Made by a program: the position numbers and the translations under genes. A DNA stretch of 64,000 nucleotides from Pseudocitrobacter faecalis (GTDB taxonomy: Bacteria > Pseudomonadota > Gammaproteobacteria > Enterobacterales > Enterobacteriaceae): contig QNRL01000002.1 in the NCBI GenBank assembly GCA_003315335.1, positions 464,194-528,193 of the forward strand, given 5' to 3'. Of this stretch, positions 28,866 to 37,778 are shown piece by piece. The notes under the pieces are model-generated. The model saw nothing but the letters and a program-made list of their open reading frames with translations, was not told the origin of the DNA and ran no database searches. The first letter of the stretch is position 1. Every line of letters begins with the position of its first letter.

Positions 28866-31589
28866 TTAAGCAGCCTTGCGGAATCTCCGCGTCAGGCGCT
28901 TCTCTATCTCGACGATGAAGAACATCACCGCCCCCATCGCCAGCGTCACGAACCAGTAGCGAGCAGGCAGCGCTTCGGTACCGAACATCATCTGCATCAC
29001 CGGCAGATAGATAATCGCCAGCTGGAGCAGCAACAGAACGCCCGTCACCATCCAGATACCTTTGTTCTTCAGCAGGCCGCGGTTGATAGAGAAACCATCG
29101 GTGTTGCGACAGTTAATCATGTACAACCACTGCGCGGTCACCAGCATCTGCAACAGCACGGTACGGACAAACTCTGCGCTGTGGCCGCGTGGCGCCAGCC
29201 AGGCTTCCAGAATGAAGGCGCTGATGGCAATCATCGAGCCGACAAACGCCACACGCCAGACCGCAAACGCGTCCATGACGTGCTGGCCGGTTTTACGCGG
29301 CGGGCGATTCATCACGTTACGCTCGGCGGCTTCGAAGGCCAGGCCGAAAGAGAGCGTCGCGGAGGTCGCCATGTTCATCCACAAAATCAGCACCGGCGTC
29401 AGCGGGATCATATTCCCTGCCAGCAGGGCAATCACCACCAACAAACCCTGCGCCAGGTTGGTTGGCATGATAAAGAGGATCGTCTTCTTCAGGTTGTCGT
29501 ACACCCGACGCCCCTCTTTTACCGAGCTGGCGATGGTGGCGAAGTTATCGTCGGTCAGCACCATGTCCGCCGCCTCTTTGGTGACTTCGGTGCCTTTAAT
29601 CCCCATCGCAATGCCGACGTCAGCCTGACGCAGCGCTGGCGCGTCGTTCACACCGTCGCCGGTCATCCCGACCACTTCACCGTTCTTCTGCAACGCTTTA
29701 ACCAGACGCAGTTTATGCTCCGGGCTGGTGCGGGCAAAGATGTCATACTCCACCGCCGCTTTCGCCAGCTCGTCGTCATCCATGTGCTCCAGCTGGTAGC
29801 CGGTCATCGCTTCGGTCGCATTGTGGATCCCTAGCATCTGACCAATGCTCATCGCCGTTTGCGGGTGATCGCCAGTGATCATTTTCACACGGATCCCTGC
29901 CGTCTGGCAGGTGTGGATCGCATCGACCGCTTCCGGGCGTGGCGGGTCCATCATCCCGGCGATACCAAGGAAGATAAGCCCCTGCTGGAGGTCGCTGTGA
30001 TCCAGCGTGGTCGCGCCGATATCAGCGGGTTTAATAGCCGCCGCCACCATACGCAGGCCCTGACGGGCAAAGCGCTCCATCTCGGACTCCCAGTAGGCGC
30101 GGTCGAATGTCGCCAGGCCACGTGCGGTCTGCTGCTGCTCACACAGCGCAAAGAGTACATCCGGCGCACCAGTAACCATCACCCACTCTTCCGCATCCAG
30201 CTTGTAGTGCGTTGCCATGTACTTGTACTGGGAATCAAACGGGATCTTCGCCACCAGTTCCGTGGTCACCGGCTCCAGCGACGCTTTCGTTGCCAGAACC
30301 TTCAGTGCGCCTTCGGTCGGCCCACCGGTAATTCCCCAGTGGCCCAGCTCATTGCGTACCAGTTGGCTATCGTTACAGAGATCAATCGTGCGCAGGTATT
30401 TTTCCAGCACCGTATAAGGCTGAACTTTTATCGGCTCATTGCTGCCCTCAAGGTAGAGATTGCCAACCGGCTCGTAGCTGTCGCCGTCCACGCGGTAGCA
30501 GCTATCGGCGGTGATCACCGCTTTCACGGTCATCTCGTTCATGGTCAGGGTGCCGGTTTTATCGGAGCACACCACGGTCATCGCGCCCAGCGTCTCAACG
30601 GTTGGCAGCTTACGAATAATCGCCCGCTTACGCGCCATCGCCTGTACGCCCAACGAGAGGATAATCGAGATAATCGCCGGTAAACCCTCGGGTACCGCCG
30701 CGACAGCCAGGCTAATCAGCGACAGCAGCAATTCGCCCATCGGCATATCGCGCAGCAGCACGCTGAACACGAACAGTACCGCCATCATCGCCAGAATAAT
30801 GACGAAAATCGCTTTACCAAGTTTGTCCATCTGCACCAGCAGCGGCGTACGGTTAGTTTCGACATCAGCCATCATCTGGTTGATGCGGCCAAGCTCTGTC
30901 GCCTGCCCGGTAGCCACCACCACACCTACGCCGCCGCCCGCGCTCACGGTGGTGCCGGAGAACAGCATATTGGTGCGATCGCCCAGCGGCAGGTCGCCGG
31001 TCAGCGCGTCGGTGTGCTTATCGACAACCGTCGACTCACCGGTGAGAATCGCCTCTTCCACGCGCAGGTTATGCGCTTCAATCAGGCGCATATCCGCCGG
31101 GATACGGTCGCCCGCGCGCAACACTACGATATCACCTGGCACCAAATCGGTGGTCGGGATCGTAGCGTGTTTGCCGTCGCGGATCACCTGAGCGTCGCTG
31201 GAGAGCATGTTGCGAATGCTTTGCAGCGATTTCTCCGCGTTGCTCTCCTGGATATAACCAATTAGCGCGTTAATCACCGTAACGCCGAGAATCACAGCGG
31301 TATCGACCCAATGGCCCATCACCGCCGTCATCACAGCAGCGGCCAGCAGGATGTAGATCAGGACGTCGTTGAAGTGCGCGAGGAAGCGCAGCCACGCGGG
31401 CTTACCTTTCTTCTGCGGCAGCGCATTAGGGCCGAGCTTCTGCAAGCGAGCGGCGGCTTCAACCCGGCTCAGACCTTCCGGCTGGGTTTGCTTTTGCTCA
31501 AGGATCTGGGCAAGGGTTTGCTGATAAGCCTGCCGGTGGGTGTTACCGCCCGTTGGCGGTATGTTCTGCGGGTTCATCATTTTAGACAC
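28866..31589 (-). CDS. P2-type cation-transporting ATPase
   Basis: 907-residue inner-membrane pump. The actuator motif TGES lies at 183-186, the M4 motif PEGLP at 300-304, the phosphorylated Asp343 in DKTGTLT, and the hinge TGDGVND at 643-649. About ten membrane segments are expected. Overall it is closest to Ca2+-pump-like type IIA ATPases. However, M6 reads NMATSATL (739-746) where Ca2+ pumps have N-x-x-T-D-G, so the usual Ca2+-binding Asp is missing. Substrate assignment to Ca2+ is therefore unsafe; Mg2+, Na+ or another ion is possible. The start is a GTG at 31589 with AAGGA eight bases upstream. A near-perfect palindrome and a small membrane-peptide gene lie upstream. Confidence 0.9.
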   Translation of the reverse strand: MSKMMNPQNIPPTGGNTHRQAYQQTLAQILEQKQTQPEGLSRVEAAARLQKLGPNALPQKKGKPAWLRFLAHFNDVLIYILLAAAVMTAVMGHWVDTAVILGVTVINALIGYIQESNAEKSLQSIRNMLSSDAQVIRDGKHATIPTTDLVPGDIVVLRAGDRIPADMRLIEAHNLRVEEAILTGESTVVDKHTDALTGDLPLGDRTNMLFSGTTVSAGGGVGVVVATGQATELGRINQMMADVETNRTPLLVQMDKLGKAIFVIILAMMAVLFVFSVLLRDMPMGELLLSLISLAVAAVPEGLPAIISIILSLGVQAMARKRAIIRKLPTVETLGAMTVVCSDKTGTLTMNEMTVKAVITADSCYRVDGDSYEPVGNLYLEGSNEPIKVQPYTVLEKYLRTIDLCNDSQLVRNELGHWGITGGPTEGALKVLATKASLEPVTTELVAKIPFDSQYKYMATHYKLDAEEWVMVTGAPDVLFALCEQQQTARGLATFDRAYWESEMERFARQGLRMVAAAIKPADIGATTLDHSDLQQGLIFLGIAGMMDPPRPEAVDAIHTCQTAGIRVKMITGDHPQTAMSIGQMLGIHNATEAMTGYQLEHMDDDELAKAAVEYDIFARTSPEHKLRLVKALQKNGEVVGMTGDGVNDAPALRQADVGIAMGIKGTEVTKEAADMVLTDDNFATIASSVKEGRRVYDNLKKTILFIMPTNLAQGLLVVIALLAGNMIPLTPVLILWMNMATSATLSFGLAFEAAERNVMNRPPRKTGQHVMDAFAVWRVAFVGSMIAISAFILEAWLAPRGHSAEFVRTVLLQMLVTAQWLYMINCRNTDGFSINRGLLKNKGIWMVTGVLLLLQLAIIYLPVMQMMFGTEALPARYWFVTLAMGAVMFFIVEIEKRLTRRFRKAA

Positions 31590-31622
31590 GATAAATTTCC
31601 TTCTAAATTCCTGTATACGGAA

Positions 31623-31643
31623 GGCCTGAAATCATTTCTGGCC
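31623..31643. promoter_or_regulatory. 21-bp near-perfect palindrome upstream of the P-type ATPase
   Basis: GGCC-T-GAAAT-C-ATTTC-T-GGCC pairs at 18 of 20 arm positions and lies 34 bases upstream of the ATPase GTG. Its size and symmetry suggest a repressor operator; the protein is unknown. Confidence 0.45.
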
Positions 31644-31799
31644 AAGGCTAAGACGTTTTAATAATTATTAATCCTTGCGGATGAAAAAATTGATCTCACG
31701 CAATATTCGATATCCATTAAAATTCAAAGATGATGCCAGTTGATTTAATAATATTAATATTACAGAATGTTCTTAAACTCAAACTAAACGAGGTAAATT

Positions 31800-31910
31800 A
31801 TGTTCGGAATCTACCGCGGACGCCGCCTGGCGCTGTACATCGCCGCTGCAATCATCGTTGCAACGCTGATTGGCTACAGCACTTATACATTTGTAAAACT
31901 ACTGGGTTAA
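31800..31910 (+). CDS. Small membrane peptide, 36 residues
   Basis: A short gene starting MFGIYRGRRLALY, with a basic N-terminus (RGRR), one hydrophobic segment (about residues 10-28, LALYIAAAIIVATLIGYS) and a short tail ending KLLG. GAGG lies six bases upstream of the ATG. It is divergent from the P-type ATPase, with 210 bases between the two starts. I do not recognise it as a named family. Basic-in topology and location suggest a small membrane regulator or accessory, but that is inference. Confidence 0.6.
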   Translation: MFGIYRGRRLALYIAAAIIVATLIGYSTYTFVKLLG

Positions 31911-32087
31911 ACATGACGATTATTTACGTAAATTAGCGTTCATTTAAACCCAGAGTATTTATTTAATTCATCTACGAATTAATACGTAGCGGCTGTTTTT
32001 TATTTTCCAAAATATGTTTACACAGAATCATTGCGTTATGCCGCCTATTGCCGGAAAATATAGTTTTTAACCTAAGATTAACATCGC

Positions 32088-32333
32088 ATGAAACACCCGC
32101 TCGAAACCCTGATTTCTGCCGCCGGTATTTTGCTTATGGCGCTACTCTCTTGCCTGCTGCTACCGGCGCCCTCTCTCGGCTTAACGCTGGCGCAAAAACT
32201 GGTCGAGGCCTTCCATCTGATGGATCTCGACCAGCTTTATACCCTGCTGTTTTGTCTGTGGTTTTTAGTGCTTGGCGCTGTAGAGTACTTTGTTCTGCGC
32301 TACGTATGGCGCCGCTGGTTTGCCGTGCGCTAA
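32088..32333 (+). CDS. ybdJ: YbdJ, small inner-membrane protein (DUF1158)
   Basis: 81 residues with two hydrophobic segments (about 8-28 and 46-70). The N-terminal MKHPLETLISAAGILLMALL matches E. coli YbdJ. Function unknown. In E. coli it neighbours ybdK; here the ATPase and small peptide lie between. Its last 69 bases overlap, on the other strand, the 3' end of the exported esterase gene. Confidence 0.85.
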   Translation: MKHPLETLISAAGILLMALLSCLLLPAPSLGLTLAQKLVEAFHLMDLDQLYTLLFCLWFLVLGAVEYFVLRYVWRRWFAVR

Positions 32334-33887
32334 GCCGGTTAAATCGCGCAGCCCCAGCACCAGCGCTTCACTCCATCCGGCGTAATCATGGCCGCTGGAT
32401 GAGGCATGAAAACTCACTGGATACCCTTTCCCACGCAGCACCTGCTCAAACGCCAGCGTGTGGCGATAGTTGCCACCGCCGGGCCCGCTGCTCTCAAACT
32501 GCCCGGCCTGTAACCAGAAGCGTAATGGGTAGCGCGGCGACTGCGCGTATTGCCGGGCAAGCCAGTTCACCGGCTCGCCTTTCGGCGCCCACCAATAGGA
32601 GCCCGACAGGCTCAACACATTGCCAAACAGACGCGGATAGCGCAGCGCCACCCACGAAGAAGCCAGCCCGCCGTAGCTCGACCCGGCCAGAATCGTCTTC
32701 TGCCGCGTTAGCGTAATGCCTTGCTGTTGCAGGAATGGCACCAGCTCATGGGCCATAAAATCCGCAAAATGAGGATTCGGCGGCAGCTCTTTTCCGCGTC
32801 TTGCGTGGTCCAGGCTATCAATGAAAACAATATTGATTGGCGGCAGCAGATGGCGAGCAATCAGGCCATCCAGCACGTTAGCGGTGCGATACTCATCCTG
32901 CCAGTTTTGCCCATCAAACATAACCATCGTCCATCGCGCGGGCTGCGCGACGCGGGGGCGATAGATTTTGATTTCGCGGCTGTTGCCAAGATGGTGGCTA
33001 CTCAACGTATGGCGCGTCAGGCTACCGTAGCGGATCGGCTGCGCCATGCGTTGTGCGGAGAAGTAACGGGAAGCTGGCAGCGCCAGTAGAGAAAAGCGGT
33101 TCCAGCGATCGAGCGTCAAAGGGCTCAGCGTCAGCGGGTTAAGCGGATCGGCCTGCGCACTGACCTGAATAGCGCGCTGTTGCTCGCGCAAACTGCCCGC
33201 GACTTTAGGCACATCCGGGGCGAGTTTATATTGCATCAGCGTATCGGCAGGCACGACATAACTGCGAAACCAGACGTCCGACTGCCCTAAGCGAAACAGC
33301 GCATCATGATCGCCACCGGGCGAGCCCAGAAGATAAACATTGCTGCGCGCGCCGCGCCACAGGAAGGTCACCCGTTTATGCTGCGCGTCGACGGGCTCTA
33401 CCATCGGGGTTCCTTCCTGCTGACGCGCCAGCCAGAACGCGTCAGTATTCCCACCGGCGGCAAGTTCACGTGCGAGTTTTTGCAGTTGCGGGCTGGCGGG
33501 CGATTGCTGCTCTTCCACCGCCAGCGCGTGAGTTTCATTGATTTGCCACTGGAAATGCCAGGCCGAGCCCGCTTCACCGTGTAATACCAGTGAAGAGGCC
33601 TGCTTAACCGGCAGAGAAAACAGCAACATATGCTGCCCATCCGTCGGGCCACCGGAAACCAGCGTGCGGATGGCGCGGTTTTGCTCATCCAGTAACTGCG
33701 CATCGGTCACGCCCGATAAGCGCGCCGAGACATAATTTTCGCCCAGCGCTGGCAGAGTAAAACAAACCTCGCCGCTGGCATCAAATTTCCCCTTCTGCTC
33801 GCCCCGGTTGGGAGAGGTTTCACACTCCATCGCCGAGGCAGGCAGCGCCGTCAGCCCAATCAGTAATCCACTCCACGCCAGTTTCAT
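32265..33887 (-). CDS. Exported Fes/IroE-like siderophore esterase
   Basis: 540 residues with a signal peptide (MKLAWSGLLIGLTALPASA, cleaved before MECET). An enterochelin-esterase-like N-terminal domain is followed by an esterase domain with the nucleophile in ILAGSSYGGLASSW and a catalytic His in SSGHDYAGW, the same order as Fes. Because it is exported, it should act on catecholate siderophores in the periplasm, as IroE, Cee and PfeE do; cytoplasmic Fes is also present at 19311-20525. A Fur-like site lies 41-59 bases upstream. The last 22 codons run antisense into ybdJ, giving a C-terminal extension beyond the usual family end. I chose the ATG at 33887 over a start 11 codons upstream because of the signal peptide. 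Confidence 0.87.
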   Translation of the reverse strand: MKLAWSGLLIGLTALPASAMECETSPNRGEQKGKFDASGEVCFTLPALGENYVSARLSGVTDAQLLDEQNRAIRTLVSGGPTDGQHMLLFSLPVKQASSLVLHGEAGSAWHFQWQINETHALAVEEQQSPASPQLQKLARELAAGGNTDAFWLARQQEGTPMVEPVDAQHKRVTFLWRGARSNVYLLGSPGGDHDALFRLGQSDVWFRSYVVPADTLMQYKLAPDVPKVAGSLREQQRAIQVSAQADPLNPLTLSPLTLDRWNRFSLLALPASRYFSAQRMAQPIRYGSLTRHTLSSHHLGNSREIKIYRPRVAQPARWTMVMFDGQNWQDEYRTANVLDGLIARHLLPPINIVFIDSLDHARRGKELPPNPHFADFMAHELVPFLQQQGITLTRQKTILAGSSYGGLASSWVALRYPRLFGNVLSLSGSYWWAPKGEPVNWLARQYAQSPRYPLRFWLQAGQFESSGPGGGNYRHTLAFEQVLRGKGYPVSFHASSSGHDYAGWSEALVLGLRDLTGLAHGKPAAPYVAQNKVLYSAKH

Positions 33888-33927
33888 CGAACACACATTC
33901 CCGTTGAAATTTGTTAACAACGCTAAT

Positions 33928-33946
33928 GCAAATGGGAATTGTTTTC
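33928..33946. promoter_or_regulatory. Fur-like site upstream of the exported esterase
   Basis: GCAAATGGGAATTGTTTTC matches 12 of 19 positions of the Fur consensus. The position and the siderophore role of the gene support it; the match is moderate. Confidence 0.5.
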
Positions 33947-33972
33947 AATAGATGAGATGGGGCTGGGTGACC

Positions 33973-34146
33973 GTTGCCTCTCCCCTCACCCCGGCCCTCT
34001 CCCACGGGGAGAGGGAGAAAACCGCACATGCCTCACCACCAGCACAATCGGTTCCATCTCCCTGCGGGAGAGGGAGAAAACCGCACATACCTCACCACTG
34101 GCACCATCGGTCCCCTCTCCCTGTGGGAGAGGGACAGGGTGAGGGG
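33973..34146. repeat. Cluster of CTCTCCC/GGGAGAG palindromes upstream of the exported esterase and behind ramA
   Basis: Three CTCTCCC ... GGGAGAG hairpins, bounded on the left by CCCTCACCCC and on the right by GGGTGAGGGGG, fill the gap between the esterase start and the ramA stop. The spacer text (AGAAAACCGCACAT ... CTCACCAC ... CAATCGGT) recurs about every 61 bases. Same family as the elements at 38.9 and 56.5 kb. Confidence 0.75.
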
Positions 34147-34166
34147 GAACAGGCCGCCGCCCCGCC

Positions 34167-34511
34167 CTAATGCATCTGACTACAAAAATTCTCCCGACGA
34201 TACGCTCCCGGCGACTGGTTAAACGTCCGGGTGAAGACGCGGGTAAATGTCTGCTGTGAATCAAAGCCATATTTCAGACAAATGTCATACACGCGCTGGT
34301 TGGTCGTGCGCAGCTCCTGCGCCGCCAGGCTGAGTTTGCGCTGGCGGATATAGCGCCCCAGACTCTCGCCTTTGTACTGCAAAAAGAGCCGTTGCAGATG
34401 CCATTTCGAGTAGCCCGCGTGACGTGCGATATCGTCAATGCGAAGCGGTTGGTGCAGGTTGTCATCGATCCACTCAACGATAGTGTCGATAACCTGAGCG
34501 GAAATAGTCAT
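34167..34511 (-). CDS. ramA: RamA, AraC-family multidrug-resistance activator
   Basis: 114-residue DNA-binding protein made only of the two helix-turn-helix motifs, as in MarA and SoxS. IDDIARHAGYSKWHLQRLFLQ and VYDICLKYGFDSQQTFTRVF are the two recognition parts. RamA activates acrAB, tolC and micF and so raises drug efflux; it is the last gene after romA, 37 bases downstream. It is absent from E. coli and typical of Klebsiella, Enterobacter, Citrobacter and Salmonella. Confidence 0.96.
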   Translation of the reverse strand: MTISAQVIDTIVEWIDDNLHQPLRIDDIARHAGYSKWHLQRLFLQYKGESLGRYIRQRKLSLAAQELRTTNQRVYDICLKYGFDSQQTFTRVFTRTFNQSPGAYRRENFCSQMH

Positions 34512-34548
34512 GCTTCCCTCTCCTTCTCTTTTTTATTACTGCTGGTGA

Positions 34549-35673
34549 TTATTCCCACCAGGCCCGGAATTGCTGTGTACGGTCGGCAAGCGCTACGGGC
34601 TCGCCCTGCATCGGTGTCAGCAGACGATAAGCCTTACCCTTGCTGGCCTGAGCAAGCCGTTTATACGGGTCATCCCACGTGTGTTTTGCCAGCACAAAGC
34701 GCCCGGAGTGGCCCGGCAGCACAGCAGCGGCATGCAGGTCGACGGCGGCCTGAGCGGTCTCTTCAGGGTGCATATGGATATAGCGCCAGTCCTGGTCATA
34801 CTGACCATTTTCCAGAATCGCGACATCGACAAAACCAAACTGCTCACCAATGGCTTTGAAGTGCGGCCCATAGCCGGAGTCACCGCTGTAGTAAATTTTT
34901 CGCTGCGGCGTGACGAACATAAAGCTGGCCCACAGGGTCTGGTTGCGCTTGATGCCGCGCCCGGAGAAATGCCTCGCGGGCAGCACGTGTACGCTCAGCG
35001 ACGGGCTGATTTCAACCTCTTCCTGCCAGTCTGCCTCGGTCACCCGCTCGTCATTCATTCCCCAGTAACGCAGATGCGACCCCACGCCCAGCGGCACCAC
35101 CGCCCTTTTTACCTTCGGGATCAGCGCCTTAATCGTCGCGTAATCCAGATGGTCGTAATGATCGTGCGAGATAATCAGCAGATCGATTTCCGGCATGTTT
35201 TTCGCGTGCCAGGGATAATCCCCGGCAAATGCTTTATTCAGAAACGAGAACGGCGCGGCGTAGTTGCTGAACACCGGATCAATCAGAATGCGTTTCCCCG
35301 CCAGTTGCAGATACCACGATGAATGACCCAGCCAAATCGTAACCTCTTCCTGCAACGGAATGTTTGCCAGATCGGTCGCGACCATCGGCAGCGGTTGTGC
35401 CGGGCGCGCGTTCTCGCGTTTGACCGTCAGAAACTCCCACCAGGCCACCAGCATGTTTTTATCGCTGGTAAACCCCGGCGTCGGCAACTGATTATGGAAT
35501 ACACCGTCACGGTAGTTTGGCGACGCCTCTACCCGGCTCTTCTCAGCCCCCTGCGGAGCCTGGCCGAAACCGGCATTCAGAACAAAAGGCAGACTCGCTG
35601 CGGACGCAATAAGCATGATGACAACCACACTGATGATGAAAGGTTTCATTTCCTGACCAGACAGATGCCTCAT
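34549..35673 (-). CDS. romA: RomA, metallo-beta-lactamase-fold membrane-associated protein
   Basis: 374 residues. A hydrophobic N-terminal segment (about 10-32) suggests export or membrane anchoring. The core carries the metal-binding SHDHYDHLDY, then a His in PARHFSGRG and Asp in YYSGDSGYG, as in the UlaG/NAPE-PLD-like MBL branch. romA lies upstream of ramA in one operon; its biochemical substrate is unknown. A second possible start is the ATG at 35649 (MKPFIIS). Neither start has an ideal ribosome site. Confidence 0.93.
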   Translation of the reverse strand: MRHLSGQEMKPFIISVVVIMLIASAASLPFVLNAGFGQAPQGAEKSRVEASPNYRDGVFHNQLPTPGFTSDKNMLVAWWEFLTVKRENARPAQPLPMVATDLANIPLQEEVTIWLGHSSWYLQLAGKRILIDPVFSNYAAPFSFLNKAFAGDYPWHAKNMPEIDLLIISHDHYDHLDYATIKALIPKVKRAVVPLGVGSHLRYWGMNDERVTEADWQEEVEISPSLSVHVLPARHFSGRGIKRNQTLWASFMFVTPQRKIYYSGDSGYGPHFKAIGEQFGFVDVAILENGQYDQDWRYIHMHPEETAQAAVDLHAAAVLPGHSGRFVLAKHTWDDPYKRLAQASKGKAYRLLTPMQGEPVALADRTQQFRAWWE

Positions 35674-35699
35674 CCTGAAGCAGCGTGAAAAACTTGATT

Positions 35700-35719
35700 A
35701 TGAGTGAGTAGGCACTCAT
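35700..35719. promoter_or_regulatory. RamR operator
   Basis: ATGAGTG-N6-CACTCAT is a perfect inverted repeat that matches the known RamR binding site. It overlaps the -10 end of the romA-ramA promoter. Confidence 0.92.
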
Positions 35720-35747
35720 TATAGAGAGAGGGAGAAAAAATCGTCAA
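35718..35747 (-). promoter_or_regulatory. romA-ramA promoter
   Basis: On the minus strand TTGACG (35747-35742) and TATAAT (35723-35718) are separated by 18 bases. Transcription would begin inside the RamR operator, so bound RamR should block it. Confidence 0.8.
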
Positions 35748-35837
35748 GCCGATTTTCGAATTTTGACCTGTCTCGTTGAAGTGAGGCCGGGTTGCGTGTT
35801 TCAATCTCTTCTTTTGAACGCAGTGAGGTAAAGTGTA

Positions 35838-36416
35838 GTGGCTCGTCCCAAGAGTGAAGATAAAAAGCAGGCGTTACTGGATGCCGCAACGGTGGCTTTT
35901 GCCCAATCCGGCATTGCCGCCTCGACGGCGCTAATCGCCCGCAACGCGGGGGTCGCAGAAGGCACCCTGTTCCGCTATTTTGCCACCAAAGACGATCTGC
36001 TTAATGCGCTTTACCTGCATCTGAAATACGACCTTTGCCAGGCGATGATTGCCGGGCTCAGCAATTCTGAAGCCCCGAAAGAGGTGATTCACAGCATCTG
36101 GAACAGTTACATCGACTGGGGCGTACGTAATCCGGTCGGCAACCGCGCGATGCGCCGTATGTCCATGAGCGAGAAGATCACCGAAGCGACAAAACAGCAG
36201 GTAAAAGAGATGTTCCCGGAACTCAACCGCCTGTGCCAACGTTCTGTGCGCCCGGTGTATCTGTCCGGCGAGTTCGAAACCTTTGGCGACGCGCTGTTCC
36301 TTTCGCTTGCGGAAGCCACCATTGAATTCGCCAGCCAACAGCCCGCGCGTGCGGATAAACTCAAAGCGCTGGGCTTTGAAGCAATGTGGCGCGCTCTGGC
36401 CGAGGAAAAGCCTTAA
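35838..36416 (+). CDS. ramR: RamR, TetR-family repressor of ramA
   Basis: 192 residues. The N-terminal helix-turn-helix (about 10-55; [36 protein letters not shown], quoted in parts) is TetR-like, and the rest is a ligand-binding domain. RamR represses ramA and is released by drugs and bile. It is divergent from romA-ramA. The start is a GTG at 35838 with GAGG ten bases upstream. Intact, with no sign of the loss-of-function changes that raise ramA expression. Confidence 0.95.
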   Translation: MARPKSEDKKQALLDAATVAFAQSGIAASTALIARNAGVAEGTLFRYFATKDDLLNALYLHLKYDLCQAMIAGLSNSEAPKEVIHSIWNSYIDWGVRNPVGNRAMRRMSMSEKITEATKQQVKEMFPELNRLCQRSVRPVYLSGEFETFGDALFLSLAEATIEFASQQPARADKLKALGFEAMWRALAEEKP

Positions 36417-36547
36417 CGCTATCCGTCCGGTAGCGGATTCCCCCATGTTGACAGCACGATATTCTGAAAATTAAAAAGCTGCGGCCATTCTACGGCAGAC
36501 TGTTTTATAGTAGACCCTCTTCTCATCATCATGAAATCAGGGTCATT

Positions 36548-37729
36548 ATGTTCGAACATCAGCTGGCATCGCGCGCCACAGGGCTGAAACCTTCCGCCGT
36601 CCGCGAACTCCTCAAACACAGCAAACTGCCCGGCGTTATCTCGCTTGGCGGTGGTATTCCTGCGCCAGAACTGTTTGATAACGAAGGTATTCAGCTCGCG
36701 GTACAGCAGGTTATGGCGTCACAATTTCAGGAGGCGATGCAGTACAGCCTGAGCGAAGGTTACCCGCCGCTGCGTCAGGCGATTGCCGATATTTGTCGCG
36801 CGCGCGGCGTGGCCTGTGACGCGTCACAGGTTTACATCACGTCCGGCTCTCAGCAGTCGCTGGATATTGTTGCCCGCACGCTCCTTAACCCTGGCGATGT
36901 GGTGGTCGTCGAGCGCCCAACTTATCTGGCGGCATTGCAGGTTTTCCAGCTGGCGCAGGCCAACATTCAGAGCGTCGACACTGACGAAGACGGCATGCTG
37001 GTGGAACAACTGGCCGATTTAGTGCAGACCAGCCCGGTTAAAGTAGTGTATCTGGTTCCTACCTTTGGCAACCCTGGCGGCAAGACGCTCAGCGAACCGC
37101 GCCGCCGTCGTCTGGTCGAGCTGGCAAAACAGCACGGCTTTATCATCGTTGAAGACGACCCTTACGGTGAAATCAGCTTTACGGATGAACGCCCGCAGCC
37201 GCTTTATCAACACGCGATGGCGCTCGGCTGCACCGACCAGGTCATCTATACCTCAACCTTCTCCAAAATTCTGGCGCCGGGGATGCGCGTGGGCTGGCTG
37301 GTGATGCCGGAATGGCTGGCAAACAAAGCCATTATCGTGAAACAGGCGACCGATCTGCATACCAGCACCCTGTCGCAGCAAATCACGGCACAGTATCTTT
37401 CTCTAAATCGTCTGCCCGCACAAATTGCGCTGATCCGCGAAGATTATCGTAAAAAATGCGAAACGCTGGCGAGTGCGCTGGAAGCCAAACTGGGCGATCA
37501 TCTTGCTTTCAGCCGCCCGAAAGGCGGGATGTTCCTGTGGGCCCATTTCCGCTACCCGTTCAATGCTACCGAATGGCTGAAAAAGACGCTGGAAAACCGC
37601 GTGGTCTTTGTGCCGGGCGAAGCGTTTTATAACGATGCGCCTGACGTCACGACGCTGCGTCTCTCTTACTCCACCGTTTCTCACGAAGGGTTGGTTGAGG
37701 CGGTCGATCGTCTGGCAAAATCACTGTAA
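36548..37729 (+). CDS. PLP-dependent class I aminotransferase
   Basis: 393-residue fold-type I aminotransferase of the 2-aminoadipate/valine-pyruvate-like subgroup that resembles the catalytic half of MocR regulators but has no DNA-binding domain. [11 protein letters not shown] near residue 35, [18 protein letters not shown], the Asp in VEDDPYGEI, and the PLP Lys in [16 protein letters not shown] are all present. The substrate is unknown; branched-chain or aromatic amino acids are plausible. Conserved between ramR and ybdF in related genera. Confidence 0.88.
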   Translation: MFEHQLASRATGLKPSAVRELLKHSKLPGVISLGGGIPAPELFDNEGIQLAVQQVMASQFQEAMQYSLSEGYPPLRQAIADICRARGVACDASQVYITSGSQQSLDIVARTLLNPGDVVVVERPTYLAALQVFQLAQANIQSVDTDEDGMLVEQLADLVQTSPVKVVYLVPTFGNPGGKTLSEPRRRRLVELAKQHGFIIVEDDPYGEISFTDERPQPLYQHAMALGCTDQVIYTSTFSKILAPGMRVGWLVMPEWLANKAIIVKQATDLHTSTLSQQITAQYLSLNRLPAQIALIREDYRKKCETLASALEAKLGDHLAFSRPKGGMFLWAHFRYPFNATEWLKKTLENRVVFVPGEAFYNDAPDVTTLRLSYSTVSHEGLVEAVDRLAKSL

Positions 37730-37778
37730 GCCTGACGGGAACGGTGCCGCCGTTCCCGTTTTGCACAACGGAGGAGCG

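Noticed and set aside
33939..34270. Several small frames around the palindromes behind ramA
   Set aside because: They translate repeats (SPSPRGRG-type text) and have no family match.
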